Part shown: one piece after another, positions 21,711 to 34,676 of the stretch
Numbering within the stretch: the stretch's first letter is position 1
Layout: every line of letters starts with the position of its first letter
Assembly: GCA_032164245.1 (NCBI GenBank)
Contig: JAVMKO010000006.1
Span: 40,755,819-40,819,818, forward strand
Direction of reading: 5' to 3'
Origin: Sternotherus odoratus
Taxonomy: Eukaryota > Chordata > Testudines > Kinosternidae
Length of the DNA: 64,000 bases
The notes under the pieces: generated by a model
The model's input: only the letters and a program-made list of their open reading frames with translations
Databases searched by the model: none
What the model was told of the DNA's origin: nothing
Program-made: the position numbers and the translations under genes

Positions 21711-22690
21711 GAACAAAGGAATTATGACAATAGATCAGATGTGAGGTCCATCTAGTCAGTGCTTAATTTGCAATGAAAGAGGTGCTGGAATTCAAGTTAT
21801 TAGGTCTGCCAGGGCTGAAGCAATTTTTTTACTTTCATAAATGAAGCAGCAAGCCCAGAGGTGCCAGAGCTATGAGCTGCCAAACTTTGACGTGTCCCCC
21901 CTGGCACAAATTAAGACCTGCATCTAGTGAGGTATCCTGTTTCTGACTTTGGCCAGTACAGATGCTTCGGAAGTTGCAAGAACTCCACAAATAGGCATGA
22001 ATGGGGTAATCTCTCTTTCCCCCAGCATACATTTGTCTCATTCTGAACTCTAATAGTGAGATATAAGATTAAGTCTTGAAACACGAAGCTTAGTATCTTT
22101 GTCATGTATATTTTTTGGTTATCCTTAATTAAAACAACTCTGGATATTCTGATTATCCCTATAAGTATCCAGCCCCTTTTTTTTATTCTTCTTAAGTTCT
22201 TGGCCTCAACAACTCATGCCAGTGAGTTCCAAAGTTTAATTAGGCATTGTTTGAAAAAGTAGTTCTTTATAGCTAGTTTTCGATTTGCTATTGTTTAATT
22301 TTTTGAATGTCCATTTGCTCTTCCATTGTGAGACAGGGAGAACAGAAGTTTCTGATCTCCTTTCTCTGGACCATTCATTAGTTTTTATACGTTCATCACA
22401 TCCCCTCTTATTTGCATACTTTCTAAGCTAAACCATCCCAAACTTCTCAGTCTCTTTTCATCAGTTTTTCCATGCACATCTCTTCTACAATATTCTTTTT
22501 GAGATGAGGTGACCAGTCCTGCACACAGTATTCCAGATGGGGCGTTACCAGTGATTTATATAAAGGTATTATACATGAGTCTACCCACTCCCGGTGGTTC
22601 CCCCCGGACTGATCTCTCAGCCCTTTTATGAGGCCCAGATATCCATAAGGTATCACCTGACCCCAACAGTCCAACTCCTCAGACATCTAA
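21711..22690 (-). mobile_element. CR1/L3-clade LINE, interrupted by a hAT MITE
   Basis: The 3' part starts near 21711 with AGATCAGATGTGAGGTCCATC. It is broken at 21757-21920 by an insertion and continues with GTGAGGTATCCTGTTTCTGA. Further in, CTTTCTCTGGACCATTCATT, CATCCCAAACTTCTCAGTC, and the CACACAGTATTCCAGATGGG block at 22521 correspond to the conserved C-terminal reverse transcriptase region. The minus frame 22447-22686 gives [20 protein letters not shown]. Decayed, not functional. Confidence 0.8.
21757..21920. mobile_element. hAT MITE, 164 bp, with perfect 8-bp target duplication
   Basis: The left end is CAGTGCTTAATTTG. The right end in reverse complement is CAGGTCTTAATTTG, matching at 12 of 14 bases. 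CATCTAGT occurs at 21749-21756 and 21921-21928. Removing the element and one duplication restores a continuous L3 LINE, which proves the insertion and its order. Confidence 0.92.
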
Positions 22691-23740
22691 TTTATTATGG
22701 GACAGATGTGACTAGCTCCGTCTTTCCATAAAGGGCCAGTCTGCCTATGGTATTTCCATAATTGCTTCTTACAGCAACTGATGATCCATCAGACCAACAA
22801 TTCTTTTGAAGGCTTTGTGCTTCTAATATACTTGAAGAATCTCTTGTTTGTTTGTTTTATATTCACCCTATTATTCACAAACACGTACACACATTTTTCT
22901 TAAGTTTTCCAACATTAGGGTTTTCTCTTTTCAATAATTATTTGTAGATTTCTTTGTCTCTGGTTTTTAGGTATTATTTTTTCCACCACAACTTTTTAAG
23001 GGAAGCATGAGTAGCAAATGACAGAAGAGGATGGGAGATGGCAAACTGAGAAGAGGACTAGCAGACAGATATACTGTCTCTGTGCTTAGCAGGTGGACAA
23101 GCATTTTATGCCAGCTACAGAAAACAGGCAGTATGCCATCAGTATCCATGGTGACAAGGAAGGACGCTACAGCCTGGTGGGGTACAACAGCTCTTTGGAA
23201 GCATTACAAGCAGGTGTAAAAGGAAGCCTAGCTCAAAGAGTAGGTGGTGAGAGATGTACAGATTGATACCAATCAGTACATACACCTGTGCTGTACCGGC
23301 ACAGGAGCAACAAATTGTAGAAAGGCTCTGGAGGGAACTAGGGGAGCAATTGTACATGAAGGGGGCCGATAGTGATTCAGGATCTGCCTGTGCTCTGCTT
23401 CTGAGTTCAGTGTCACAGAATGACGGCATTTGCCTATAGGGAGCATAAAAGGAATAGTTTTCTCTTCCTCTTCCTGCAGCATCTTTGCTTTTAGTCCCAC
23501 CATCTTCACCTCGCCTTTCCAATATCATGACTGCACTTCCTTTGTGGCACAACAAGAGGGTATTTAAAAGGGCGGTCAAGTGTTAGCCTGTTCCTTCCGG
23601 AGTGTACTATTTTGTAGTCCCTCCACAGTCTCTCCAATTAACTCCATGCTATGTTTCTTTGAAGTTGCACTGAAATAGTGCTCCAAACATCTTCAAAGCA
23701 TCTAATTTAATTTTAATAATAAATGGAGATATAACTATCT

Positions 23741-23919
23741 CCTAGAACCGGAAAGACCTTGAAAGGTCATCAAGTCCAGTCCCCTGCCTACACTAGCAGG
23801 ACCAAATACTGTCCCCTGTCAGATTTCTACCCTGATCGGTAAATGGCCCCCTCAAGGATTGAACTCACAACCCTGGGTTTAGCAGGCCAATGCTCAAGCC
23901 ACTGAGCTATCCCTTCCCT
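23741..23919 (-). mobile_element. tRNA-derived SINE with CR1-like tail
   Basis: On the minus strand the head has an A-box-like region (AGCTCAGTGGCTTGAGCA) and a B-box-like region (GGTTGTGAGTTCAATCC, at 23856-23872 on the plus strand). This is a polymerase III promoter derived from a tRNA. The 3' part (on the plus strand CTAGAACCGGAAAGACCTTG at 23742, then GGTCATCAAGTCCAGTCCCC) resembles the 3' end of CR1, so the SINE was probably mobilised by CR1 machinery. A C-run and T-run follow its 5' side. The second copy is at 33331-33491. Confidence 0.85.
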
Positions 23920-24165
23920 GTCCCCCCCCCTTTTTTTAGCATACTCTGTGAAAGCATCTGAAAACACCACCACAGAAAACATTCAAATTAAATTAAAACA
24001 TTATTCTAGAAAAATGTACAAAAGGCAAACTTTAAGGCAGGGGCTTGAGTAAAGCAGTGCTCGAAAAGATATCTGAGGTACACGGTGTCTCAGAGATACC
24101 CACAATTCCGCCAGAGCTTTCTTTTTGTGCTGAGGGAAGTAATTTGAGACACCGTTTCTGCAGTA

Positions 24166-24387
24166 CAGTAAAACCTCGATTTAACGGACCTCAATTTAAC
24201 GGACTTCGGATGCAACAGACAAAATTTGTATGAAAGTCTGATGCATCCGAAATCCGTTTGTCGAGGGCTCCGCCGGGGTTTGAGCTGGGGGCGGGCTGCT
24301 AATTTAAAAAAATTATTAAATAACGGACTTTCGGCTTTAATGGACACCCCCTCGCCCAAATTAGTCCGTTATATCGAGGTTTTACTG
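24166..24387. mobile_element. Tigger/pogo-like MITE, 222 bp, TA target
   Basis: The left end is CAGTAAAACCTCGATTTAAC. The right end in reverse complement is CAGTAAAACCTCGATATAAC. TA is found on both sides (24164-24165, 24388-24389). CAGT-ended inverted repeats with TA duplication fit the Tigger branch of Tc1/mariner. Inner repeats of AACGGAC(T/C)T occur, and GGACTTCGGATGCA is mirrored by TGCATCCGAAATCC. No transposase. Confidence 0.9.
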
Positions 24388-24812
24388 TATGCAGCAAACT
24401 CCTCTCAGTGTAGCCAGCTAGCTCGCTCTGCTGGCACTGCCCCAGAGAAGCATCTCCAATACAGCCCTTGCGTCTCCCTCCACCCAGGAGTACTGGGAGG
24501 TGCAAAGGGATAACCTTCCTTCCCTGGCAGGACTGCATCAAGGCTAGTCACAACCTGGTCTTGGAGTAACAATTACAGTAGCCAGTTTTCAAATATCAGT
24601 AATGTAACATTTTTCCCTTTAAAAAAAAGAAGTGATTAAAGTCAAGAATCTAAAAGTAAAGGAACACCCACCCATCTATTTTTACAAATTTAACATTGGC
24701 CGACAATTCCCTATACAGAGCAGCAGGAGGCTGCAGTGAAGTGAGGATGCTGAGGAATGGGAGACTGCTAGCAGGAGCAGAGTCTAGCAGTCAATGCTGG
24801 GAGTTAGGAAAT

Positions 24813-25096
24813 GAGGCTATGTCTACACTACCACTTATGACAGTATAATTTATGTCGCTCAGGGGTGTGAATAAGCCACCCCCTTACATTGTCCTTGCAT
24901 TGACCTAAGTGCCGCTGTGGACAGTGCTATGTCGGCGGGAAAAATTCCTCCACCAACACAGCTACAGCCTCTCGTTGGGGGTGGATTAATAAAGTTATTG
25001 GGAGAGCTCTCGCCCATCAGCGTAGAGTGGTTACACTAGAGAGCTTGCATCAATGCAGCTATGCCATTGTAAGCTCTCTAGTGCAGCCATAGGCTG
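24813..25096. mobile_element. MITE with 'GGCTATGTCTACACTA' ends, Harbinger-like
   Basis: The left end is GAGGCTATGTCTACACTACC. The right end in reverse complement begins CAGCCTATGGCTGCACTAGA. The left end resembles that of the transposase-bearing element at 42964 (GGGTATGTCTACACTTTAGA), which supports a PIF/Harbinger link. The interior includes CGCCCATCAGCGTAGAGTGG and an AGAGAGCTTGCAT / AGCTCTCTAGTG inverted pair. No coding capacity. The target duplication is not certain. Confidence 0.6.
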
Positions 25097-27939
25097 AGAC
25101 TCCTGTCTAAGTGTGCCCTGCCAAAGCAAGAAAGGCCCCAGGCAGGAAGACAGGGGAAGAGGAAGAGAAATCTTTGTTTGAGCAGATTTTTGGATAGACC
25201 TGAAAACTTCATTTTGAATATTAATTTAATAAAGCACAAGCAGAGAAAGGATGGACAAAAGAACGAGTTTTTTCAATTTCTCCAACAGTCCCGGAGGGGA
25301 AAGTGAGGCAGGCTGCCTGTAGCATGACCCTAGGCCATGAAGGGATGCATGGGAGGCTGTCATCCCACTAAAATGACAAAAATCTATTCTGTTTGTGAGT
25401 CCTGTTATGCAAACTACGAAGAAATACCAAATGGGGTAACTTTAGTTTCATGTATGGTCCCGAGTTTAATGATTACATTTAAGAACTTGAACAAAATTAT
25501 TGTTAGCAATACCTCATAACTTTATGGATGTCATCTCTACTAGAAGAGGAAGTAGGTCTTAGCATTCCCAGTGAATGTTCACCTATTGGCACAATAGTGC
25601 CCTCTTAGTTCTCATTTGTTTAATGACTGAAGTTTAATTCCTCCTCTCCTTATCACCAAACTGAAACCTGACCCAATTAATTTGCAGTCTAGGATGAAAT
25701 AAGTAAGAAAAGTGAATAATCATTCTCAAGGCACGGCAAAAAATCAATAGCAGTCCAGTAAGAGCCATATTTTATTGGTATCTGTGTTACTTTCCTTTTG
25801 GTATTTCTTTGTGTAACATGTATTGCTTTTTACTGAAGTTCAGTCAACTCCATGGGAGACAACACCATCCGTCTTATTTCATCTTTTAACAAGGACTTGA
25901 TGAGGTGACACAGGACTGATTCTTAAAAACACATTACCTGTTATGTGAAGCATTGTGTGACAGGGAGAACTATCTTAGTGACAGGCACCTGACAGCAGAT
26001 TTGTTGATTTCATGGTCACTTCATTTAAAGTAACAACAGGGTGAAATATGCCATCTGATAATCTGTTTGAATGTTGACTGTGAAAAGCACTTAACATTGC
26101 TGCCAGCTACTACTACTACAGAATCTGTTCTTCAATATGTGCAGTTGTGCCAGCCTCTTTAATAATTAAAACATACACACTCCATCCTGGATTTAAAATA
26201 AACTTTCTAAAAGTAAACATTAAAAGACTGAAAAAAATCTATTAAATTATGAAAGTAAAAAAGATTCAAAGTGCTAAATTCAGAGCAAAGTGCAATATGT
26301 AGACCACAGTATGTAAGATCATTGTCTGTCTGAAGACAACTGCCATACCTGTATGAAATGAATTGAAAAGTGAGGTAAGGATGGATTTGCAGCCTTCTCT
26401 CTCGGTTTTCTTGCATTTGAGGTTTAAGGTTTGATGGTTACATACTTTTTGGTTACTGTACTTATTTTATTACTACACAATAATAATAAGAAAAATAAAT
26501 TGCCCATCATTTCTGTAAGGGGGTACCTTTGACTCTGTGTTATATTACAACTCTTGAGCAATTCTGGATGAGAGGCAGATATGGTATATACACAACAGCC
26601 AGTTATCCCTAATGAAACATGGTAGGAATTCAATTAAAATATTCATCCCACATTAGTTTCTAAGAAGCAGAGTTTATGACACTTGGAGACAGATCCACAG
26701 ACAATATCTACATTTTTCTGACTGAGTGGGTGAAATCCTGTTTGTTTTCAAGGCACTCGTGCAGCACACCTGGGTTTTTCTACATTAATATGGCCGTAGT
26801 ACAGGTTAGATCGAAAACTGTACTTTAAAACAGATAGTTGCAGGACAGTATTGTGTGGCATCCATGAATTATAAAATCCTTATTTGAACAGGGTTAAATG
26901 AGAGGCTTCTAAATAAATTAATCAGTTATCTAATATTAAATACAGCCACTATACCCATATCTCAATTAAACACACACACACACCCTGAATTGCCCTGATG
27001 ATTTATACTAGCTCACATGAAACATGAAGAACGCCTTGAATGTCGATACACTTGAAGCTTTTTGAAACAGCATTAAATATGAACCAGAAATAGGCTGGTT
27101 AAAATTTACACTTCCTCTGAAAGATTTTTGACACATTCTGTGCTTGTGAAAGTGAGGGGATGACGGCCCTAGTCAAATACAGTTGAGTGAGCAGACTGCA
27201 AGCATCCCACATTCCACCGCCAGTGCAGTTCAAGCGTGACGTGGAGGGACCAGCCTCTCTCTCTCTCTGTTTTCCAAATATTTTATTAATTAATTTTTGT
27301 TGTTGCTTCTTTCTAAGACAAGCATCACTGAAATTGTTCATCACTCTTAATATTTTGCTACATGGTTTAGCTGAATCTCACCAGGTCTGTTTGTTTAGAA
27401 CAGGAACATTGACAAGCTGACAGACAGTTCCAAGTATATAGCAAGTATCTTACTACTAACCTATGAAGATGTTTTTCAGAATCATTTCATGTAAATTTGT
27501 TTACTTTAAAATTTTCTTTACCAGGAAATAACATCAGAGGTTCAAGGTTCTCATCTTCAGGGATCATGTCAATGGTCACAGAAGCATACATTTGAAAACT
27601 TCACCATAGCTTATGAATATTGCTTTTGTAATAAGAACATTCTGTACATTATTTTATAGCACTGCAGATGCCAATGTTTTGTGTTAAGCTTCACTGCACA
27701 TTAGAAATAACAATCTAATATTAGTTTGTTAAAATAGAAACTCGTTAATTTGAAATCCAGCTTAAAAAAAAAGTCAAAAATACTTTCAGGTACTAAACCA
27801 ACCCGAGCTCTACTTGCTGATTTTCAAGTTTTAAAATCATATGTTCATATTTTAAAAGTGTTTGTACCTTCCCTCATTTTGTGAAAATGACCTCACCACA
27901 CAGTAAGTGCTGGCAGCCATTGTCTGACTTGTTGGAAAA
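25097..27939. other. Non-coding stretch with short simple repeats
   Basis: No gene recognised. It holds a (CA)n run near 26971-26986 and a (CT)n run near 27259-27269. Open frames under 100 codons show no domain. Confidence 0.4.
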
Positions 27940-28730
27940 ATGAGTGGCGCCTTTAAGGGGTATAGAACCAAGGAGTGACTTTCTGCTTCAGCTGCAGACT
28001 AGGTCAACAGTGGTGACTCATCTCCCCAGGTGACCGGAAGACAATGGGGACTGAATAGGTCCATGCCTTCTTTTTACCTGAACCACGCAGAGCAGCACCC
28101 ACCTTTCCTCCCACGGAAATGGTGAAATACTGGGTTTTTGTTAGGATCTTCTGAGGGCTGTGCACTGGTCACTCTTTTCCCAGGGGGCTGGGAATGATTT
28201 TTTTCCTCACCGCCAGATTATCCAAGGCAAAATGTTTTGCCTTTCCCACTACAGGTTCGGCGGAGGGGCTCAGTGGGGGTGAACATGAAACGGGAGTTAG
28301 GCTAAGTTGCTGCAACTCATTATGTAAACGTGGGGTGGGTGTCCAGTGCAGGTACTTTGCAGGGAAGGGATACGGTGACCAAACAAAATGGATTGGAAAA
28401 GGATTTAAAGAATGTATTCTTTGAAGGAGTGAAAACAGAGGTTTCAGGGCTGCTATAACTGGTACAGCAGAAAGCCAACCCCCCAGATTCCCCCAAACCG
28501 TATTTGAGGAGGGGGGATGTGGATGTCCCAGCAACAAGTTGGCTGGGGACCAGGATGGGTAAAGGGGGAGGGCTGATGGAAGCCCCTGAGGTATATATTG
28601 AAATGATGATGGAATTACCTGCACTGTACACTTTTATCTGCCAGGTTCTCCCAAATGTTTAAAAATAAAGTTGCAGCCCAATTAAAGCACATTCAATGTT
28701 TCTTGTCCTTCTTCTGGCATGGCCGGACAA
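27940..28730 (+). mobile_element. LTR-like or retroelement 3' segment
   Basis: Composition changes to GC-richer DNA near 27940 (GAGTGGCGCCTTTAAGGGG) and returns to AT-rich after about 28700. A TATA-like GTATATATTG at 28590 is followed about 75 bp later by AATAAAGTTGCAGCCC at 28665, a promoter and poly(A) spacing seen in LTRs. The text CCAAGGCAAAATGTTTTGCC at 28221 resembles a repeat I associate with turtle genomes. The ends are not resolved and no target duplication was found. Minus-strand frames of 103 and 151 codons here are incidental. Confidence 0.4.
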
Positions 28731-29139
28731 AGATTTGCACAAATAACAGGAAAACCAGCCACAATGAACCTGTCTAAGCAGTAATTGCTGTCAAATGTAC
28801 AAAGTAAAGAAACTAGGTTGCTGTTATGTATAACAACAGTACGTAACAAACATTTCACACAGAAATGGGAGTATAGAGTTGATGGTATCCCTTAAAGTAC
28901 ACATCAGCTGTAAGGCATGCATATAAAATCCTGTGGTCCAGATGTTGGGGTACAATGTGGCTGCTTTCAGTCAAATCACACAAACAGATTCTGGGCATGG
29001 AGCCATCATAACTGCACATGTGAGGATCACACCAGAGTGGCAAAGAGTTGGCACTGCTGTTCCCATAGTATACCTCTCATATATATAGTATATCTCTCCC
29101 ACTGCTGCTAGTATAGGAAGTTTGGAAGGGTCTTCCCAT

Positions 29140-29907
29140 CCAATTCAAAAATGCAAAGTACTCCACTTAGGAAGGAACAATCGTACACATACAAAATGGG
29201 AAATGACTGCCTAGGAAGGAGTACTGCAGAAAGAGATCTGGGGATTATAGTGGATCACAAGCTAACTATGAGTCAACAATGTAATACAATTGCAAAAAAG
29301 CAAACATAATTCTGGGATGTATTAGCAGGAGTTTTGTAAGCAAAACACAAAAAGTAATTCTTCCGCTCTACTCCACGCTGCTATAGACCCAATTGGAGTA
29401 CTGTGTCCAGTTTTGGGCACCAAATTTCAGGAAAGATGTGGACAAATTGGAGAAAGTCCAGAGAAGAGCAACAAAAATGATTTAAGGTCTAGAAAACATG
29501 ATTTATGAAGGAAGATTGAAAAAATTGGGTTTGTTTACTCTGGAGAAGAGAAGACTAAGAAGGGACATGATAACAGTTTTCAAGTACACCAAAGGTTGTT
29601 ACAAGGAGGAGGGAGAAAAATGGTTTTCCTTAGCCTCTGAGGATAGGACAAGATGCAATGGGATTAAATTGCAACAAAGGCAGGTTAGGTTGGACATTAG
29701 GAAAAACTTCCTAACTGTCAGGGTGGTTAAGCACTGGAATAAATTTCCTAGCGAGGTTGTGGAATCACCATCACTGGTGATTTTTAAGGACAGGTTAGAC
29801 AAACACAGACCAGGGACTGTCCAGATAATACTCAGTCCTGCCATGAGTGCAGGGGACTGGACTACATGACCTCTTGAGGTTCCTTCCAGTGCTAAGATTC
29901 TGTGATG
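29140..29907 (+). mobile_element. CR1 LINE, 5'-truncated, plus strand
   Basis: It begins with AAAGTACTCCACTTAGGAAG (KVLHLGRNN in the CR1 frame). It passes through ATTGGAGTACTGTGTCCAGT and a 123-codon frame at 29498-29869 (MIYEGRLKKLGLFTLEKRRL, then SLASEDRTRCN and [19 protein letters not shown]). It ends TGCTAAGATTCTGTGAT. Stops break the upstream frame. Different subfamily from the copies at 4279 and 17368, as the 3' end reads differently. Confidence 0.92.
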
Positions 29908-32900
29908 CCCTCCACCTCCTTCAACTCTGATTGGTCTATCACCCACTTGGGATTCTTGGTAAGTAAGGAAGCACAAGCACTGTCATTGTATATGTGTACA
30001 TGCCCCCTCCCCCATCCCTCAACTGAGCTGTGTTTCTCAGACACAGCAGAGGAGCTGCACTATTTACTATACTATTAAAGTCAGATGAATGGCAAAGAGG
30101 AATTATAGTACACATTGAACTCAGTGGGAAAAAATGCAAACAATGTCTAAAAGTTGTTAAAAGTAAAATATCCAATAGGCTTGACTGGCTACCTTTGTAA
30201 GATTTTACTACCTTGCTGTATAACATCCAGTGGAGTTAAACTCCTGCTATGAAGTTTCCTTTCTATCAGGAGGAATGACGTTCGGTTTTATATTACCCAG
30301 TTGTAGAATTTATCACTTTCATCTTTCTGCCATCTGCAGGATATTGAAAATGAAATGAAAACAGAAACAAAATTTTAACATGAGGGGAACACCTGATGGA
30401 TGAAGTTATTCAAACACCAAGAATGTGCAGTATTGCACATTCTCACTGTCACAGCCTTTGTTGAAAAGGATTTCCCTGACCTTTTCTGTAACCAGCAAAC
30501 AAATAAGCCCTATCTCTCAGCAGGAGAGAGCCACTGCTCCATTAGATCATTAAGCAGTTCTATTCAGACTACCCCAGTCTCCTGTCCTTGGCCCTGAAGA
30601 AAGAACTGGCACCAATCCAATCAGTCAGATAGAAGGAAGGCAAATGTGCTTTCGTACAGTACAGCTTGAAATGTCACAGCAGGATGAAAGTCATGGAACA
30701 GACAGCAGTGAGGAAAAGATGTGGTGCTACATGAGGGGTAGTGTTCCAACAACGAAAGGCTGGTTTTTCAGTCTGCCAAACAACGTAATGACTCATCCAG
30801 GCAGAAAAATATTACCACCATGGGAATATTTGGAATGTCTCAGTCTGAGAGTAATTAGGGACTAAACTACACCGGCATGCTTCAGTGAAGAAATGAGAAA
30901 ATAAGCAATACCTCTGTCAAGTTCTGATTGGCGAGTATTAAATGAATATGGGCTTCTATCATTTCTGACCACAAACTAGTAACTTGCAGCAGATTGTCAG
31001 AATGGAGAAATATTTCCACTTTCTCATAAAATACGACAGCACAAAAAAACCTGGTGAAGTGAAAAATGTTGCAGTTGGCAGTAAGAGTTTTAGAGAAAAT
31101 CATTACCATGATTATATAATTTAATCCTTGTAACAGGCGTTTGCACATAGCATTTTCCACCTCTAATTACACTGTCTGCAAAGGAAAAAAAGAGAAGGCG
31201 AGGAGGGGAAGGGCAAAAGTGGCAAACGCTGACAGTTTCACTTTATGAATAACTACTGTATACAAATCACTAAACGAAGAGCACAAATGTTTAATGGAAT
31301 TATTGTGCTACTTATCGGCTCTATAAATGTAAATACTTTGGCAAGAAGGACTAACATTATTTTTTATCCTTTTGTATTTCTAAATTGTGCACAATTTGTA
31401 TTCATTAAGCAAAGCAAAGGACCTTTTTTCTTTATAATTGTAAAGTGACATTATAACTAAATTGTATAACCTCGGCAGCATCTGCCTGCCACAAGCTGGC
31501 TGGACAAGATGCATTAAACTACAAAACTGAGTTACACATCAATAACCCTTCATTGCAATGGCCAGGTCAGAACCCTAGTAACATGAAAATAAATAAATAA
31601 ATATTGTTCAGAAAGATTTAGAAGGTCACAAATAAAAACCGCTTACATGATCAAAAGTCACAAGGTTCCTTCAGAGTATACTGAAACCTGAAAAGACACT
31701 TGTTTGACTTCCTTCATCAGGACAGACACTGTAGTACTACTGTATTGCATGCAACTCCCCAAATCAAAGTGAAGGGCAAACACAAATTGCCTCTCTGCAC
31801 AATGTGAACAATCCCCATTAGGCCAGGTTAATAAACTCTAACAGATGCATGGGCTAATACAATATTCAGCTATTGACATAAATATAAATATAATTTTTTT
31901 AAAAAAAATAAACTACTTTAGTAAAACTACCTGTGCAATAAAAATTAATGAACTCCAAATAATTCTACACAGCTCCACCAAATTGCATTTTCAGGCTCAG
32001 ATCTTCAGGACATGCTGGGTGGTTTGATGCATTCCCGCAATTCATCTTCCTGCTAAGCCAATTTTAATTTAAATGCAATTAAAGGCTCAAAATGAACATT
32101 ATGTATTAGATAAAGCCCTGAATCTGCAGACTATCATAAATATGATTTTTGGAAAAATTAATTATAAGCCATTAGGGTACAAGTCATCTTACTGCAAATG
32201 TTGAGTTAAACTGCAGAATTAGTTTGTTCGTTCCATTAAATGTTAAATACTGATTTGAAGCTTTGTTCCAATTTAATACCAGTAGGTCAGTATAAAAAAA
32301 AATCTCTCTAAAATAAACTTATGAGATTCTGGAGACTTGTCCATTCACAACAATTGAAAATATGCAGCCTTTGAAAACAAATTTTAAAAAGTGAGTTTTT
32401 GGTCTCTTTTGGTCAACTAAATGATATTACTAATTAATAAAGCACTGTATAATTTCCTTATGTTTCTACTTGCATACACTAGCAGAGTATAATACAGATT
32501 TATACAGAAGACTTAATTGGTAAATTGGTATAAAATTATTTCAAATTAAAATTAGAAATGAAAATCAACATTATGCTACCTGCAGTATCTGGATGGTGGG
32601 AAGAAGCTATATACAAGTGACAACAGTAATGCTTATATAAAATACATTCTAGGCCTAAAAAAGAAAGCTTTATGAAACTTAAGTAAGAGATCAAGCTTGC
32701 AGTTTTGTCACTTGCTGTGAGCTGGAGCCTGCAAATTCAGCTCTCTCCAGGCATACCAGCAAACGGATAGGAAAGTGCTATGTTATTTCTGTCTTTGAGC
32801 AATGTTACATTACTGTTACAATTTTAACTTTTTATTGTGCACGCTATAGTGTGTCAAACTAATCCCCAACACTGCTAGCAATGCTTCTGTGAGCCTAGCA

Positions 32901-33330
32901 CAGATCTCTGGCATATGCCTTGATTCAGATTTATTTAATCTACCTTGTTTTACAGACCTATGAGTAAATGTACCGGTTTTAAAACTAGATGAAACTACAA
33001 CCATGTGATGCATTTTAAAATATATCGTTAAAAGCATACAATACAGTGTGCAGACAAAAGCTCATGAACATAGCCCTCAGAGATACACAAGTTTTTATCA
33101 AATTCACCAACTTCTCCATCTCATTTGTTCTTTAATTCTGACATGTAGCTACTATATTCTTCCCACAACATAAGACAGAATAAAGGGAAACCGCTTATCC
33201 ACCACCCCCAAAAAACTGACAATTCTGTATCCACAATATGTCTGATGTGTGCATTTTTCATTAATTTCTAATTTATCATTACACAGAAAAGCAATGCCAT
33301 GCTTGGTAAAATTAAGCCATTAATCTCATA
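29908..33330. other. Non-coding stretch, possible conserved elements
   Basis: No gene or clear transposon. The parts at 31230-31540 and 32000-32250 lack repeat character and are rich in ATTA/TTAAT motifs. They could be conserved non-coding DNA, which cannot be judged from one sequence. Confidence 0.25.
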
Positions 33331-33491
33331 ATAACAGTGGTTTCAGCATTGGCCTTCTAAACTCATGGTTGTGAGTTCAATCCTGGAGGGGGCCATTTAC
33401 GGATGGGGGCAAAAATGGGATTGGTCCTGGGTTGGACTAGATGATCTCCTGAAGTCCCTTCCAACTCTGAGATTCTATGATTTTCTATGAT
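33331..33491 (+). mobile_element. tRNA-derived SINE with CR1-like tail
   Basis: The head is ACAGTGGTTTCAGCATTGGC (A-box region) and GGTTGTGAGTTCAATCC (B-box region, 33367-33383). The tail includes GGGTTGGACTAGATGATCTC, CCCTTCCAACTCTGAGATTC and TCTATGATTTTCTATGAT. The tail is CR1-like and ends in the short TCTATGA repeat that CR1 machinery recognises. Same family as 23741-23919 but in plus orientation and with a different tail subtype. Confidence 0.88.
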
Positions 33492-34602
33492 AAATGTTCA
33501 TGCTGCTTAGAAGAACTGCATGTATCACATACAGCATAGGGATCAAGGTAACTTTTAAAAAAAGAAACTTTATTAAATCACAGCTTTCATTAGTGACATG
33601 ACTTGATTTAGGTATGAATGTTAAAAACATGTTGTTCTCCCCCCCTCGCAAGCCTATCTCCTGGGTTTGACTTAATTTTCTCTGATTGAATATCTGCCTC
33701 CTCCTTATCTGAGCCTTCCTCCAACTCTTAACTCCTCCAGGGGACTGCATCTGTTTGCTTCAGACCATTTATTGTCTTTTGCTTGTTTACCTCCAACTCA
33801 AGTTACCAACTTCTGGACTTTAGCAGATAACCTCTGTGCCGTGGGAGTTTAATGAAATATACAGTAGTTGAGCTGGATGCCTTTTATTCTGGCAATTCCA
33901 CTTCACACTGTGAGGCCGTTATATCAGGATCCCTACCCTCATGAAATATGAAAAATTGTTACCTTCTATGGATATGGTTATAACCTACCGTATGCACCTA
34001 AACCCTTGTGCAGTATGATATAAATTGGAAAGAACAAAAATTCTACTGTAAAACAAATTATTCGACTCCTTGATTCCTTTCATTTCATCAATTCAAAAAT
34101 CTGAGCAATGATTAAATCTCCTGTATACTGAAAAGCATAATGATTTCCATAACTCAGTTATGTTGCATATCTGCAGTTTTCATTGGCTTCCAATTTCTTA
34201 GGACTGCTGGGGTGGTGTTCATTTACAGAAACACACCGTGGTCCTTTCTTGCATAAAATAGGGAAAGAGACTTTAGGGTAACAGTAGCCTAGATAAAATG
34301 CACAAGAGAGAGTGAGGTCCATCTCAAGAGTAACTTAGTTGCCAACGTGGTGGGCATTGTTCTGTGGAGCAAGCATATAGACAACATACATTATGTATTG
34401 AGCTAAAATTAAACTGCCCTTGCAACCTATCCCCATCAGCAATTCTGTAATTGAGAAATATCTGAAGATGCAGCTTCTGACTGGATATCTTGCAATTTTC
34501 AACTTTTTTACAGGGATAATCCGATACCTGCCTCTCACAAGTATTTAAGTACAGCTCTTTTATCATCCTACATATTTTGGAAACCTTGAAGAAAAAAGAA
34601 CA
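33492..34602. other. Non-coding stretch, nothing recognised
   Basis: AT-rich, no domain in the short frames, no repeat family recognised. Confidence 0.4.
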
Positions 34603-34676
34603 TGGGGCCTGACTGATGTCCTACTGAAGTCAATGGATGTCCTTCTGCTGCCTTCAGTGAGCTATGAGTCAGGACT
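34603..34676. repeat. Short palindromic MITE fragment
   Basis: GGCCTGACTGATGTCCTACTG is mirrored by CCTTCAGTGAGCTATGAGTCAGG around a GAAGTCAATGG centre. The GAAGTCAATGG core recurs in similar repeats at 38770-38869 and 44366-44436. Confidence 0.4.

Noticed and set aside
23139..23579. 146-codon minus-strand frame
   Set aside because: No recognisable domain, no splice context, overlapped by frames on the other strand of similar size. Likely chance.
23856..23919. tRNA gene on the minus strand
   Set aside because: A and B boxes are present, but the rest does not fold as a tRNA and continues into a CR1-like tail. It is a SINE.
28169..28624. 151-codon minus-strand frame
   Set aside because: Pro/Ser/Leu-rich translation antisense to an LTR-like segment. 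A second frame in the same place is equally open.
33331..33400. tRNA gene on the plus strand
   Set aside because: Same SINE family as at 23741-23919, with the same tail structure.
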